A DNA stretch of 64,000 nucleotides, taken from CAWIHK01 sp963835935 (GTDB taxonomy: Bacteria > Bacteroidota > Ignavibacteria > UBA10030 > CAVZMI01). Below are positions 1 through 9,450 of the stretch, in pieces. Below the pieces are notes generated by a model. The model was given only the letters and a program-made list of their open reading frames with translations, made no database searches and was not told where the DNA came from. Where the stretch lies: the NCBI GenBank assembly GCA_963835935.1, contig CAWIHK010000001.1, positions 1,488,001 through 1,552,000 on the forward strand, in the 5' to 3' direction. The first letter of the stretch is position 1. Each line of letters starts with the position of its first letter. Made by a program: the position numbers and the translations under genes.

Positions 1-430
1 AATACGATCGTAGAGTGGCATCTTTAAAAAGATAGCCGTTTCTGGCAAATATTTCATTCCGCAGCAACCTTAATTCCATATATGTTTTACTTGATAAGTC
101 CATCTTGTAATTAAATGGCGGCGGATAAATTCGATGCGTGTACCATTCTTTTAGATCAAGCAGTTCATAGTATGAAGCCAACTTCGATTTATCTTGAACA
201 ATCTCAAAATCAATATTTTCATCTGTTGGAGTTGTCAAATGATTTGTATCAACCGCCTTTGCAACAGTGTCGATATTGATATGTGAAGGTGAACTGATAC
301 CTTTATAACTCTTTTTCGGAATCTTAAAAATGATGAAGATTAGAACCAAGATAAGCGTGATAACAATTCCGTACTTAATTGGCTTTTTGCTTAAAATATT
401 GAAGAGCTGTTGAATACTCGGAATTTTCAT
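1..430 (-). CDS. YARHG-domain membrane protein (partial, C-terminus off the window)
   Basis: I translated this frame by hand from the ATG at 430-428. It reads MKIPSIQQLFNILSKK, then one strong transmembrane segment (about residues 20-37, GIVITLILVLIFIIF), then a linker. The last visible residues are LRNEIFARNGYLFKDATL, which match the YARHG domain of extracytoplasmic bacterial proteins (known family pattern L-RNE-I-A-R-G-F). The protein is therefore probably membrane-anchored with an outward-facing YARHG domain. Its function is not established. The start overlaps the 3' end of the upstream minus-strand gene (stop at 375) by 56 bp in another frame, which suggests translational coupling. The frame stays open to the window edge. 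Confidence 0.75.
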   Translation of the reverse strand, partial: MKIPSIQQLFNILSKKPIKYGIVITLILVLIFIIFKIPKKSYKGISSPSHINIDTVAKAVDTNHLTTPTDENIDFEIVQDKSKLASYYELLDLKEWYTHRIYPPPFNYKMDLSSKTYMELRLLRNEIFARNGYLFKDATLRSY

Positions 431-995
431 TTTGATATCCTTTTAACATTAATCCAAAATTATGCCATATGTATCTGCCATTACAAAATAAGTTGTGTTT
501 ATCGCATTCGATAGTCAGTATTTCCTTTTTATTTCCGATACATCTAAAATCGATCAGTTCCTGGCATACCCGTGAGCCTAGCCAAAGAGGTTTTATCTTC
601 CCAGACTCTATTTGCATAATGAAGAGGCGTCTTTTAAGGATTGGATCAAAATGGGTAGTTTTAATCACACCAAGGAGGATGTCGGTTTTTCCATCATTAT
701 TTATATCGCAGGCATCAAAGCGATATATCGGATATTGAATATATAGATCATCAATTTTTCGATTCTGCCTATCTTGAATCGTGAGGCGATACCCATGTAT
801 TGCATGCAGTTTTTCAAGCAATACAAAACCATTAAAATTTGAGTCATGAATCTTTATAGGTGAGAAATTTTGTGATGTGTCAATTCGAAGAAGGTTGGGC
901 GATAAACTATTATCAGCAAGGTTTGTCTGCTCAGACTTTTCCACCTTTAAATTTTCTTTCAATAAAAAATATCCCAAGGATAAGATGATACTCAT
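375..995 (-). CDS. Hypothetical membrane-anchored FG-GAP/VCBS-like protein
   Basis: 206 aa from ATG 995. The segment DINNDGKTDILLGVIKT (about residues 96-112) resembles an FG-GAP/VCBS calcium-loop repeat. It is followed by FDPILKRRLFIMQIESG and LWLGSRV, a pattern I associate with uncharacterised Bacteroidota lipoproteins. The codons just upstream of ATG 995, in frame back to a TAG, encode more hydrophobic residues but contain no ATG, GTG or TTG. The N-terminal anchor may therefore be longer than annotated, or the true start may be unusual. The gene overlaps the YARHG gene by 56 bp, so the two are probably co-transcribed. Function unknown. Confidence 0.65.
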   Translation of the reverse strand: MSIILSLGYFLLKENLKVEKSEQTNLADNSLSPNLLRIDTSQNFSPIKIHDSNFNGFVLLEKLHAIHGYRLTIQDRQNRKIDDLYIQYPIYRFDACDINNDGKTDILLGVIKTTHFDPILKRRLFIMQIESGKIKPLWLGSRVCQELIDFRCIGNKKEILTIECDKHNLFCNGRYIWHNFGLMLKGYQNENSEYSTALQYFKQKAN

Positions 996-1095
996 TACAA
1001 ATAAGAATAATACAAATAATATGATAAATGATATTTTAATTGCTGTTATTCTCTATTTAAATAAGTAATCGGCTAAAAACAAACCATAGTCTCTC

Positions 1096-1395
1096 TTATG
1101 AGACATAGTGAACTTTCAGCAATATATTTTGCTTGATACGTGGTTTCAGTGCATCCTCCGTCACCAAATCTATTGGCAAGCCGAGTTTACTTTCCAGAAA
1201 TTCTCTTAATCGGTGGAGATTAAATAAATCTTTGTGTCCTTGTTGAATTTTCACGAGAACATCAATGTCACTTTTATCTCTCGATGTGCCATTAGCATAG
1301 GATCCAAATATTCCAATTTTTATTAGATGAAAATCATGCTGCAAGACAAGCATGTTTTCCATGACCACTTGAAATATTGTTTGCTCAGTTATCAT
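1096..1395 (-). CDS. Minimal nucleotidyltransferase (MNT/MntA-like antitoxin family)
   Basis: 99 aa. The core is GSYANGTSRDKSDIDVLV (about residues 31-48), the GS-x9-D-x-D active site of the minimal nucleotidyltransferase fold. A third acidic residue is in PIDLV (about residue 76). In the known HEPN-MNT modules this protein is the antitoxin and adenylylates a HEPN ribonuclease toxin. No HEPN gene is adjacent: an IS481-type transposase lies upstream (1534-2613) and the FG-GAP-like gene downstream. The partner may have been lost, or the protein is a solitary MNT. Confidence 0.8.
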   Translation of the reverse strand: MITEQTIFQVVMENMLVLQHDFHLIKIGIFGSYANGTSRDKSDIDVLVKIQQGHKDLFNLHRLREFLESKLGLPIDLVTEDALKPRIKQNILLKVHYVS

Positions 1396-1533
1396 AGAAA
1401 GACCTTTTTTAAAAAGTAACGAAAGTGAAATTAGAATGCAAGATTAGCAATAAATGAATTAAAAACATAATGACTTGCAGACTTGCCATCGCTTTACAGA
1501 AGGTCAAACTTCTTCGAGAAACAAATCATAAAT

Positions 1534-2613
1534 TTAGGGATACTGCATAAGATCATATCCCCTTTTTTGATGAGAGTCAAGTTTTAATTTCCAGAGTTGA
1601 TCAAGAAACACTGGTAGCAAAGTTGAGATCGAAGGGAGAACATATTTATTACGTTCAGAAATAATTTGCCAAGGTGTTTTATTATTTTTTGATATATTAT
1701 TTCGAGCGACATTATACCAGAGAATATAAGCAGAAGCTTTGGCAAGGAAGTCTGCCCGGGAGGAAAAAGATTCGACCATGTAGAATTCATTTTCTATTGT
1801 GCTGTGAACAGTTTCAACATCAGCTTGCCAAGTGTGAGCAGCAGGAGGAATGGTATGATGAGTAAGACCTTTCACCGCTTGGACCGTTGTGGTAAAAGAG
1901 CTGTCGGAGGTTGCATTCCAGGCACCGATGAATTCGCTTCCGTTGTCAGTCTGGAATCGGCAGTTTTTCATTGAGACACCGGAACGATGGAGATGATCTA
2001 TAATGATTTCAGCAAAGAGCGTTGCAAAGATCAAGGAGCGTTCTTGAGCGAAGGCGATGAACTGCAAGCCACTGACAACCTCACGAGCCGTGTACTGAAC
2101 TTTAGGAAGAGACAATCGTTTAAGTTGAAAATACAGTTCAGGGATATCTATTAAATCTTTTGTATCGAGGCATGTTTGTTCAAACACACGCCATTTAGCT
2201 TTGACAGCGCGGAGGTCTTGTTTGGTACGATGTTTCCGTCGAGGACGTTTCAACAATCCTTCTTGTTGCCAAATGTGACGAATAGCTTTTTCACTGAGTG
2301 GTAAATCAAAATCACGTTTAGTTCGTTGTGCGCCCCAGGAAGGAAGCTTTCGTTTCAATTCAATGACACGTTGTCTTATCTCTGGAAGGATTTTTCTTGC
2401 TGGGTTCTTGGGTGCTCGAGAAAGTTCTTGAAGACTATCAAGTGTTTTCTGATCCCACCGTGAGAGCCATTTGCGAACAGTTTTTGGTGTAGTGGAAAAT
2501 TGTCGAGCCGCTGGTTTGACGCCTTGCTCTTTGGCACAGCGAACCAGTTCTAATCGAAGATATTTTGGGTCTTTACTTTTTCGCATAATTGTGTAATATG
2601 GTATTGTTATCAT
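1534..2613 (-). CDS. IS481/IS3-superfamily DDE transposase
   Basis: 359 aa. The N-terminus has a helix-turn-helix (about residues 20-60, AARQFSTTPKTVRKWLSRW). A second DNA-binding segment with basic RPRRKHRTKQD follows near residues 122-132, then an rve integrase core. The catalytic acids are visible: D in CLDTKDLID, D in FQTDNGSEF and E in VETVHSTIENEF. It appears full length and intact. The start at 2613 has AGGAGA upstream; an internal Met at residue 10 (2586) is an alternative. Element ends are not secure: the only candidate I see is the 7-bp pair ATCGCTT (1488-1494) / AAGCGAT (2683-2689). A 10-bp hairpin (2625-2634 with 2668-2677) lies in the 5' leader and may limit readthrough expression, which is inference. 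Confidence 0.85.
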   Translation of the reverse strand: MITIPYYTIMRKSKDPKYLRLELVRCAKEQGVKPAARQFSTTPKTVRKWLSRWDQKTLDSLQELSRAPKNPARKILPEIRQRVIELKRKLPSWGAQRTKRDFDLPLSEKAIRHIWQQEGLLKRPRRKHRTKQDLRAVKAKWRVFEQTCLDTKDLIDIPELYFQLKRLSLPKVQYTAREVVSGLQFIAFAQERSLIFATLFAEIIIDHLHRSGVSMKNCRFQTDNGSEFIGAWNATSDSSFTTTVQAVKGLTHHTIPPAAHTWQADVETVHSTIENEFYMVESFSSRADFLAKASAYILWYNVARNNISKNNKTPWQIISERNKYVLPSISTLLPVFLDQLWKLKLDSHQKRGYDLMQYP

Positions 2614-2717
2614 CGCTGGAAGATTCTCCTATTCTCTGTCTTTTGTGTCCAACAAAATATCTTAGATGAATAGGAGACTTCCAAGCGATTACTATAGTTG
2701 ATTAAAAATATTTATTT

Positions 2718-2760
2718 GAGGGAAGGACTCCGTTCGCTACGCTCACTTCGTCTTTCCCTC
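2718..2760. repeat. Extragenic hairpin between the IS481 gene and carB
   Basis: GAGGGAAGGAC (2718-2728) pairs with GTCTTTCCCTC (2750-2760), with one G-U pair, around a loop containing CGCTACGCTCACTTCG. There is no T-run, so it is not a standard terminator. It is probably a REP-like extragenic palindrome. The rest of the gap 2614-2929 shows no gene; the AGGAG serving carB is at 2914-2918. Confidence 0.5.
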
Positions 2761-2929
2761 AAGTATTGGCTGCACCACTCGGTTACATCTTCTCTTCCTG
2801 TTTTACCATGTATCAACAGGGGGATACCATGTATATTCCGATTCCCACAAATCATAAATTTCTTCTTTAATCATTCGAATTATTTTCTTATATTTAAAGC
2901 TAATAAATACAGTAGGAGAACAAAAAGAA

Positions 2930-5900
2930 TTGCCGAAGCGAACCGATCTCAAGTCGATTTTAATTATAGGAAGCGGGCCGATCGTAATCGGCCAGGCGTG
3001 TGAGTTCGATTATTCGGGAACTCAGGCGTGCAAAGTTTTGCGGGAAGAAGGCTACCGGGTAATTCTTATCAACAGCAACCCGGCAACAATTATGACCGAT
3101 CCCGAACTCGCCGATAGAACCTACATTGAACCAATTACTCCGGAATTTGTAGAACAAATTATCAAACGTGAACGCCCCGATGCACTGCTCCCAACAATGG
3201 GCGGACAAACTGCACTAAACACAGCCGTTGCTCTTGCCGAAAGCGGCGTGCTCGATAAATACAACGTTGAATTAATCGGCGCAAAACTTAAAGCAATCAA
3301 AATGGCCGAAGACCGCGAGTTGTTTCAACAAGCAATGACTCGCGCCGGACTCGAAATGGCGCGCGGCGGTTTTGTCCGCAGTTTCGATGAAGCTTTGAAA
3401 ATTGTTGACAGCATCGGATTTCCACTAATCATCAGGCCGTCGTTTACACTTGGAGGAACCGGCGGTGGTGTCGCGTACAACATTCGTGAGTTTCAGGAAA
3501 TTGTTGAACATGGACTGACGAATTCACCCATTCACGAAGTCTTGATCGAAGAATCAGTAATTGGTTGGAAGGAATATGAGCTCGAAGTGATGCGCGACTT
3601 GAAGGATAATGTCGTTATCATTTGTTCAATTGAAAACTTCGATCCGATGGGTGTGCATACCGGCGATTCGATCACCGTCGCACCGGCTCAGACTCTGACC
3701 GATAAAGAATATCAACGGTTGCGTGATGCATCATTAAAAATCATCCGTGAGATCGGCGTTGAGACCGGTGGATCGAATATTCAATTTGCAGTCAATCCAG
3801 TCGACGGGCGCGTACTTGTCATTGAAATGAATCCGCGCGTGTCGCGAAGCTCAGCGCTTGCTTCGAAAGCAACCGGATTTCCAATTGCGAAGATGGCCGC
3901 CAAGCTTTCCATCGGCTACACACTCGATGAAATTCCGAACGACATAACAAAACTGACGCCAGCATCATTCGAACCCACAATCGACTATGTTGTCGTAAAA
4001 ATTCCTCGATGGGATTTTGAAAAATTCAAGGGTGTGGATGATACACTCGGCGTACAAATGAAATCGGTCGGTGAGGCAATGTCATTCGGCCGGACATTCA
4101 AGGAAGCACTGCAAAAAGCTCTTCGTTCTTTAGAACAAGGCCGTTTTGGACTCGGTGCAGATGGTAAGGATTTGTTTGATATCAATCGACTGACGCAAAA
4201 AGAAAAAACCGAGTGGCGGGATAAAATAAGACTCAAACTTCAATCGCCGAAACCTGAAAACATTTTCAATCTGCGCTACGCTCTTCAGCTCGGTATGAGT
4301 GTGCAGGAAATATTTGAAATAACGAAGATCGATCAGTGGTTCTTACATAACATAAAACAGATTGTAAATTTTGAAGAAGAATTAAAAAAATATTTGCTCG
4401 AAACAATCACGGTGGATTTACTTCGTAAAGCGAAAGAATACGGCTTCTCCGATCGCCAGCTTGCCACACTCTGGAAGACGAAAGAACTGAAAGTCCGCGC
4501 GGCGAGGAAAAAATTTGGTATAGTTCCGGTATATAAAACTGTAGACACATGTGCCGCAGAATTTGAAGCGTACACGCCGTATCATTACTCCACTTACGAA
4601 CGTGAGAATGAAATCCGGAATGCCGGCGGCAAGAAAAAAGCAATTATACTTGGCGGCGGGCCAAATAGAATCGGACAGGGAATCGAGTTCGATTATTGCT
4701 GCGTGCATGGTGTCTTTGCGTTGGAAGAAGAAGGTTATGAAACCATAATGATAAACTGTAATCCGGAAACGGTTTCGACAGATTATGATATGGTGGACAA
4801 ATTATTTTTCGAACCACTCACACTCGAAGATGTGTTGAATGTTGTCGAGATGGAAAAACCGGAAGGTGTTATTGTAAGTTTCGGCGGACAGACGCCGTTA
4901 AAACTTTCAAAACCGCTCGAAGAAAACGGCGTTCGAATTCTCGGCACGTCTCCGGAAGGAATTGATATTGCAGAAGACCGCGAGCGATTTGGAAGATTAT
5001 TGGAAGAGTTGAACATTCCTCATCCGAATTATGGAACCGCATGGAACATTGAAGGCGCCGTCACGATCGCTGAGCGAATCGGATATCCGGTTCTTGTTCG
5101 CCCGTCGTATGTTCTCGGCGGCCGTGCGATGGAAATATGTTACGGCCCGGATGCTTTGCGTGAATACATGGGGCGCGCAGTCAATGTTTCACCCGAACAT
5201 CCGATATTGATCGATTGTTTTTTGGAAGATGCATTTGAGTATGATGTAGATGCCGTGGCCGACGACACGGATGTTTTAATTGGCGGCGTGATGGAACATA
5301 TCGAAGAAGCCGGGATTCACTCAGGCGACAGTTCATGCACAATACCGCCGATCATGATAAAACATGATCAACTAGAACTTATGAAGCACTACACAATTCA
5401 ACTTGCAAGAGCGTTGAAAGTTTGTGGTTTGATCAATATTCAATACGCGATGAAAGATAATATAGTCTATGTGCTGGAAGTGAATCCGCGGGCTTCACGA
5501 ACAGTTCCGTTTGTGAGTAAAGCGACTGGAATACCGCTGGCAAAGATTGCAGCGAAGGTGATGATCGGAAGAAAATTAAAAGATATTGTCGATTTGAATT
5601 TCGATTTCATGAAGATCAATCATATTGCAATGAAAGAAGCTGTTTTTCCTTTCAACAAATTTCCGAAAGTTCCGGTGTTCCTCGGGCCCGAAATGCGTTC
5701 GACCGGGGAAGTTATGGGTATCGATATTAATTTCGGCGGCGCGACTGCAAAATCGCAAATGAGTGCATTTAACATATTACCAATATCGGGCAGCGTGTTT
5801 GTTAGTGTGAACGATAGAGATAAAAATCATCACATCATCGAGATTGTCAATGATTTTATCCGGCTCGGTTTTTCAATCATCGCGACCGAAGGCACGGCGA

Positions 5901-6196
5901 AATTTCTTGCAGAGCACAGTATTCAAACAACGAAAGTGTTTAAGGTGAACGAAGGAAGCCCGAATTCTGTTGACTTGTTGAAGAAAGGTGAAATCCAGCT
6001 CGTCATCAACACTCCGCTCGGTGAAACATCGCGTTATGATGAATACGCAATCGGTTGGGCGGCAATCGAGCATAAGGTTGCTCTTGTAACGACACTCTCT
6101 GCCGCTCATGCCGCCGTTAAAGGAATCGAGAGAATGCGAGAAGGGCAGTTGACGGTGAAGTCGTTGCAGGAGTATAATGAGGCTTCGAAAAAATAA
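2930..6196 (+). CDS. carB: Carbamoyl-phosphate synthase large subunit
   Basis: 1088 aa, the usual CarB length (about 1070). It makes carbamoyl phosphate from bicarbonate, ammonia (channelled from CarA) and two ATP, for pyrimidines and arginine. The two homologous halves are clear: GSGPIVIGQACEFDYSG near residue 13 and GGGPNRIGQGIEFDYC near residue 573. Each is followed by an ATP-grasp domain (MNPRVSRSSALASKATG, VNPRASRTVPFVSKATG). The last 150 residues form the MGS-like allosteric domain. Translation starts at TTG (2930) with AGGAG 11 nt upstream. carA is not in the window, so the gene pair is split here. Confidence 0.97.
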   Translation: MPKRTDLKSILIIGSGPIVIGQACEFDYSGTQACKVLREEGYRVILINSNPATIMTDPELADRTYIEPITPEFVEQIIKRERPDALLPTMGGQTALNTAVALAESGVLDKYNVELIGAKLKAIKMAEDRELFQQAMTRAGLEMARGGFVRSFDEALKIVDSIGFPLIIRPSFTLGGTGGGVAYNIREFQEIVEHGLTNSPIHEVLIEESVIGWKEYELEVMRDLKDNVVIICSIENFDPMGVHTGDSITVAPAQTLTDKEYQRLRDASLKIIREIGVETGGSNIQFAVNPVDGRVLVIEMNPRVSRSSALASKATGFPIAKMAAKLSIGYTLDEIPNDITKLTPASFEPTIDYVVVKIPRWDFEKFKGVDDTLGVQMKSVGEAMSFGRTFKEALQKALRSLEQGRFGLGADGKDLFDINRLTQKEKTEWRDKIRLKLQSPKPENIFNLRYALQLGMSVQEIFEITKIDQWFLHNIKQIVNFEEELKKYLLETITVDLLRKAKEYGFSDRQLATLWKTKELKVRAARKKFGIVPVYKTVDTCAAEFEAYTPYHYSTYERENEIRNAGGKKKAIILGGGPNRIGQGIEFDYCCVHGVFALEEEGYETIMINCNPETVSTDYDMVDKLFFEPLTLEDVLNVVEMEKPEGVIVSFGGQTPLKLSKPLEENGVRILGTSPEGIDIAEDRERFGRLLEELNIPHPNYGTAWNIEGAVTIAERIGYPVLVRPSYVLGGRAMEICYGPDALREYMGRAVNVSPEHPILIDCFLEDAFEYDVDAVADDTDVLIGGVMEHIEEAGIHSGDSSCTIPPIMIKHDQLELMKHYTIQLARALKVCGLINIQYAMKDNIVYVLEVNPRASRTVPFVSKATGIPLAKIAAKVMIGRKLKDIVDLNFDFMKINHIAMKEAVFPFNKFPKVPVFLGPEMRSTGEVMGIDINFGGATAKSQMSAFNILPISGSVFVSVNDRDKNHHIIEIVNDFIRLGFSIIATEGTAKFLAEHSIQTTKVFKVNEGSPNSVDLLKKGEIQLVINTPLGETSRYDEYAIGWAAIEHKVALVTTLSAAHAAVKGIERMREGQLTVKSLQEYNEASKK

Positions 6197-6239
6197 AGTA
6201 TTCCCGCGAAACACACCAAATAGACGGAATTGATTCTCG

Positions 6240-6418
6240 ATGTCGAAGTTAATTTATCCTGAAGAAAGTTACGCAATTATCGGGTGCAGATACTCAATTA
6301 TCTCAACGCAACGAAATTACAATTCGGATTGTTGGTAAATTTTGGACATTATCCAAAGTTTGAGTATGAGCGTTTTATCCAGACAGATAACGGCGCAGAG
6401 ATTCAATCGAACAAATGA
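6240..6418 (+). pseudogene. Decayed GxxExxY-family gene (central part deleted)
   Basis: Read by hand in two frames. From ATG 6240 the sequence gives MSKLIYPEESYAIIGC, matching the N-terminus of GxxExxY proteins, then loses frame. From 6296, in another frame, it gives NYLNATKLQFGLLVNFG and ends at TGA 6416-6418, matching the family C-terminus. The middle, including the GxxExxY motif itself, is gone (roughly 65 residues compared with a typical family member). It fills the carB-uvrA gap and has imperfect inverted sequences on both sides (CGCGAAACACAC near 6204 and GTGTGTTCCGCG near 6464). Non-functional as a protein. Confidence 0.75.
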
Positions 6419-6490
6419 CATCCAACATGAGATTTAGTCACATTCAAATAATAAATAACTTCTGTGTGTTCCGCGTATTCTGTGGGTCGA

Positions 6491-9364
6491 ATGGCTGTGA
6501 ATAATTCCATTGTTATAAAAGGCGCACGCGAACACAACCTCAAAAACATTGACGTTGAAATTCCGCGCGACCAGCTTGTTGTTCTCACGGGTCTGTCCGG
6601 TTCCGGTAAATCGAGTCTTGCTTTCGATACGATTTATGCCGAAGGCCAGCGCCGTTACGTTGAAAGCCTCTCCGCTTATGCACGCCAATTTCTCGGACTC
6701 ATGGAACGACCCGATGTCGATTACATCGAAGGTCTAAGTCCCGCAATTTCAATCGAACAAAAATCCGGAAGCCACAATCCACGATCGACAGTCGGCACTG
6801 TCACCGAAATCTATGATTATCTTCGCCTGCTCTTCGCGCGTGTCGGTGTGCAATTTTGCACGGAGTGCGGAAGAAAAGTAAAAAAGCAATCGACCGATCA
6901 GATCATAGAATCTGTTATGTCGCTCGCTGAAGATACGAAGATTCATATTTTCGCGCCGATGGTGAAGGGAAGAAAAGGACATTATCGTGAATTGTTCGAA
7001 CAAATTTTGAAGGATGGATTTCTTCGGGTTCGGGTTGACGGAGAGGTGAAAGAAATTTCTCCGGGGATGAAATTAGATCGCTATAAGATTCACAACATCG
7101 AAATAGTGGTTGATAGAATTGTTGTTAAGAAAGAAAGCCGGCCGCGTGTTGCAGAGTCGATTGAAACGGCGCTTAATTTTGGAAACGGTATTGTGATTGT
7201 GAATACGGGGAAAGAGGATCTTCTATATAGTAAACATCTTTCCTGTCCTGAATGCGGAAGAAGTTACGATGAGCCTGCACCGAATTCTTTTTCATTCAAC
7301 ACACCATATGGATCGTGTCCTGAATGTGAAGGATTAGGTGAAAAAAAAGAATTCGATATCGATCTCATTATTCCGGATGAAAATCTTTCGATAAATCAAG
7401 AAGGAATCGCTCCGCTTGGAAAACCGAGAAAAACGTGGATGTTCAGTCAGGTTCGGGCAGTTGCGGAGAAATTCAATTTTAATTTTGACACACCGATAAA
7501 AAAGTTGCCCAATAAAGTCAAAGAAATTCTTCTTTACGGCGCCGGCGATGAGAGGTTTGAAATAAACTACTCTTCATCATCAGGTCGATCAGTCGTATAC
7601 CGGCATAGATATAACGGCATTATCGGAATGATGAAGCGCTCGTATGATGAAACATCGTCGGGATACATTCGTGATTGGGTAGAATCGTACATGACAACCA
7701 GCGTTTGTAGAATTTGTAAGGGTGGACGGTTGAAAAAAGAAAGTCTCGCAATAAAACTCATCGACGATACAACCGGAAAATTGTGGAATATCCATGAAGT
7801 AGTCAGCCGATCTATTATTGATGCACGGGAATTATTTAAAAAACTGGTACTTTCGAGCCGTGATATGGAAATCGGAAAGCAGTTGCTGAAGGAAATTATC
7901 CAGCGGCTCGATTTTCTGATTAATGTCGGATTGGATTATCTTACTCTTGATCGGTCAATGAGAACATTAAGCGGCGGTGAAGCTCAGCGAATCAGGCTTG
8001 CAACACAAATCGGAACGCAACTAGTCGGTGTGTTATACATTCTCGATGAACCGAGCATTGGTTTGCATCAACGCGATAATATAAAATTAATCAAGAGTTT
8101 AAAGTCATTGCGCGATCTTGGGAATACGGTTCTTGTTGTTGAACACGACAAGGAAATGATACAAAGTGCAGACTATGTTGTCGATCTCGGTCCAGGAGCC
8201 GGTGAACACGGTGGAAAAGTTATTGCGCACGGAATCCCGGCATCGTTGAATAGCGAATCGCTCACGGGAAAATATCTTCGTGGTGACCGTGCAATCGAGG
8301 TTCCTGCTGGTCGAAGAGTATTGGAAAAAGGATGGCAGAAGGATTCCGGCAAAAAAATTACAATCAATGGCGCACGTGGAAATAATCTGAAAAATGTCAC
8401 CCTTCACATTCCTCTCGGAAGATTTGTCTGCATCACCGGTGTAAGCGGTTCGGGAAAATCGACTCTGATCAATGAAACACTATACAGAATATTCTCCAGA
8501 AAATTATATCATTCGAACGATGTTCCGCTTCAGTACGCGAAGATTGAAGGAAGTGAAAACATCGACAAGGTAATCGATATTGATCAATCTCCGATTGGAC
8601 GAACTCCGCGATCGAATCCGGCAACGTACACAGGACTCTTCACCATAATTCGTGATCTTTTTACTCAATTGTCGGAATCAAAAATTCGTGGTTATAAAGC
8701 GGGAAGGTTCAGTTTTAATGTAAAAGGCGGACGTTGTGATGAATGCGAAGGAGACGGTGTCCGGAAAATTGAAATGAATTTTCTTCCCGATGTATATGTA
8801 CTTTGCGACGTCTGCAAAGGAAAACGATATAACCGCGAAACACTTGAAGTGAAGTATAAAGGAAAATCGATCTCCGATGTTTTGGAGATGACGGTTGAAG
8901 AAGCTGTGTTTTTTTTTAGTGAGATTCCTCGCATTAAAAGAAAATTAGAAACGTTGTACGAAGTCGGATTGGGTTATATTCATTTAGGCCAACAAGCGAC
9001 GACGTTGAGCGGCGGTGAAGCGCAACGGGTGAAACTCGCAACCGAGTTGTCGAAAATCAGTACCGGAAAAACCCTATACATCCTCGACGAACCGACAACC
9101 GGCTTGCATTTCGAAGATATTCGAATGCTGCTTTTAGTTCTGAATAAACTTGTGGATAAAGGAAATACGGTGATCGTGATCGAGCACAATCTCGACGTCA
9201 TCAAAACTGCCGATTGGGTCATTGATCTAGGTCCGGAAGGCGGCGATGTTGGTGGGTACATTGTGGCTCAAGGAACACCGGAAGAAGTAACGGCAGTGGA
9301 GGAATCGTACACGGGACAGTTTTTAAGAAAAGAATTAGGAACTAAATCTCACCCATATCCTTAA
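6491..9364 (+). CDS. uvrA: Excinuclease ABC subunit A
   Basis: 957 aa from ATG 6491; an in-frame GTG at 6464 would add nine residues but lies inside a repeat-like sequence, so the ATG is preferred. UvrA is the damage-recognition ATPase of nucleotide excision repair. Visible features: Walker A GLSGSGKSSL near the N-terminus, a first zinc module (CPECGRSYDEPAP then CPECEGLG), signature LSGGEAQRIRLATQIG, second Walker A GVSGSGKSTLI, second zinc module (CDECEGDG then CDVCKGKRY), and signature LSGGEAQRVKLATEL. It is full length with no lesions. No recognisable RBS precedes the ATG. It is probably transcribed alone, since flanking gaps carry repeats. Confidence 0.97.
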   Translation: MAVNNSIVIKGAREHNLKNIDVEIPRDQLVVLTGLSGSGKSSLAFDTIYAEGQRRYVESLSAYARQFLGLMERPDVDYIEGLSPAISIEQKSGSHNPRSTVGTVTEIYDYLRLLFARVGVQFCTECGRKVKKQSTDQIIESVMSLAEDTKIHIFAPMVKGRKGHYRELFEQILKDGFLRVRVDGEVKEISPGMKLDRYKIHNIEIVVDRIVVKKESRPRVAESIETALNFGNGIVIVNTGKEDLLYSKHLSCPECGRSYDEPAPNSFSFNTPYGSCPECEGLGEKKEFDIDLIIPDENLSINQEGIAPLGKPRKTWMFSQVRAVAEKFNFNFDTPIKKLPNKVKEILLYGAGDERFEINYSSSSGRSVVYRHRYNGIIGMMKRSYDETSSGYIRDWVESYMTTSVCRICKGGRLKKESLAIKLIDDTTGKLWNIHEVVSRSIIDARELFKKLVLSSRDMEIGKQLLKEIIQRLDFLINVGLDYLTLDRSMRTLSGGEAQRIRLATQIGTQLVGVLYILDEPSIGLHQRDNIKLIKSLKSLRDLGNTVLVVEHDKEMIQSADYVVDLGPGAGEHGGKVIAHGIPASLNSESLTGKYLRGDRAIEVPAGRRVLEKGWQKDSGKKITINGARGNNLKNVTLHIPLGRFVCITGVSGSGKSTLINETLYRIFSRKLYHSNDVPLQYAKIEGSENIDKVIDIDQSPIGRTPRSNPATYTGLFTIIRDLFTQLSESKIRGYKAGRFSFNVKGGRCDECEGDGVRKIEMNFLPDVYVLCDVCKGKRYNRETLEVKYKGKSISDVLEMTVEEAVFFFSEIPRIKRKLETLYEVGLGYIHLGQQATTLSGGEAQRVKLATELSKISTGKTLYILDEPTTGLHFEDIRMLLLVLNKLVDKGNTVIVIEHNLDVIKTADWVIDLGPEGGDVGGYIVAQGTPEEVTAVEESYTGQFLRKELGTKSHPYP

Positions 9365-9450
9365 CCTCAATCTTCTTTTCAACCTTGCATTTCATTCAAA
9401 GTTCATCTATAATAACCTGAATTTATTCCAAGAGGCAGTAAAGGTAGTGG

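Noticed and set aside
1441..2700. Defined ends for the IS481-type element
   Set aside because: Only a 7-bp candidate inverted pair (ATCGCTT) was found and no direct repeat, so boundaries are not claimed.
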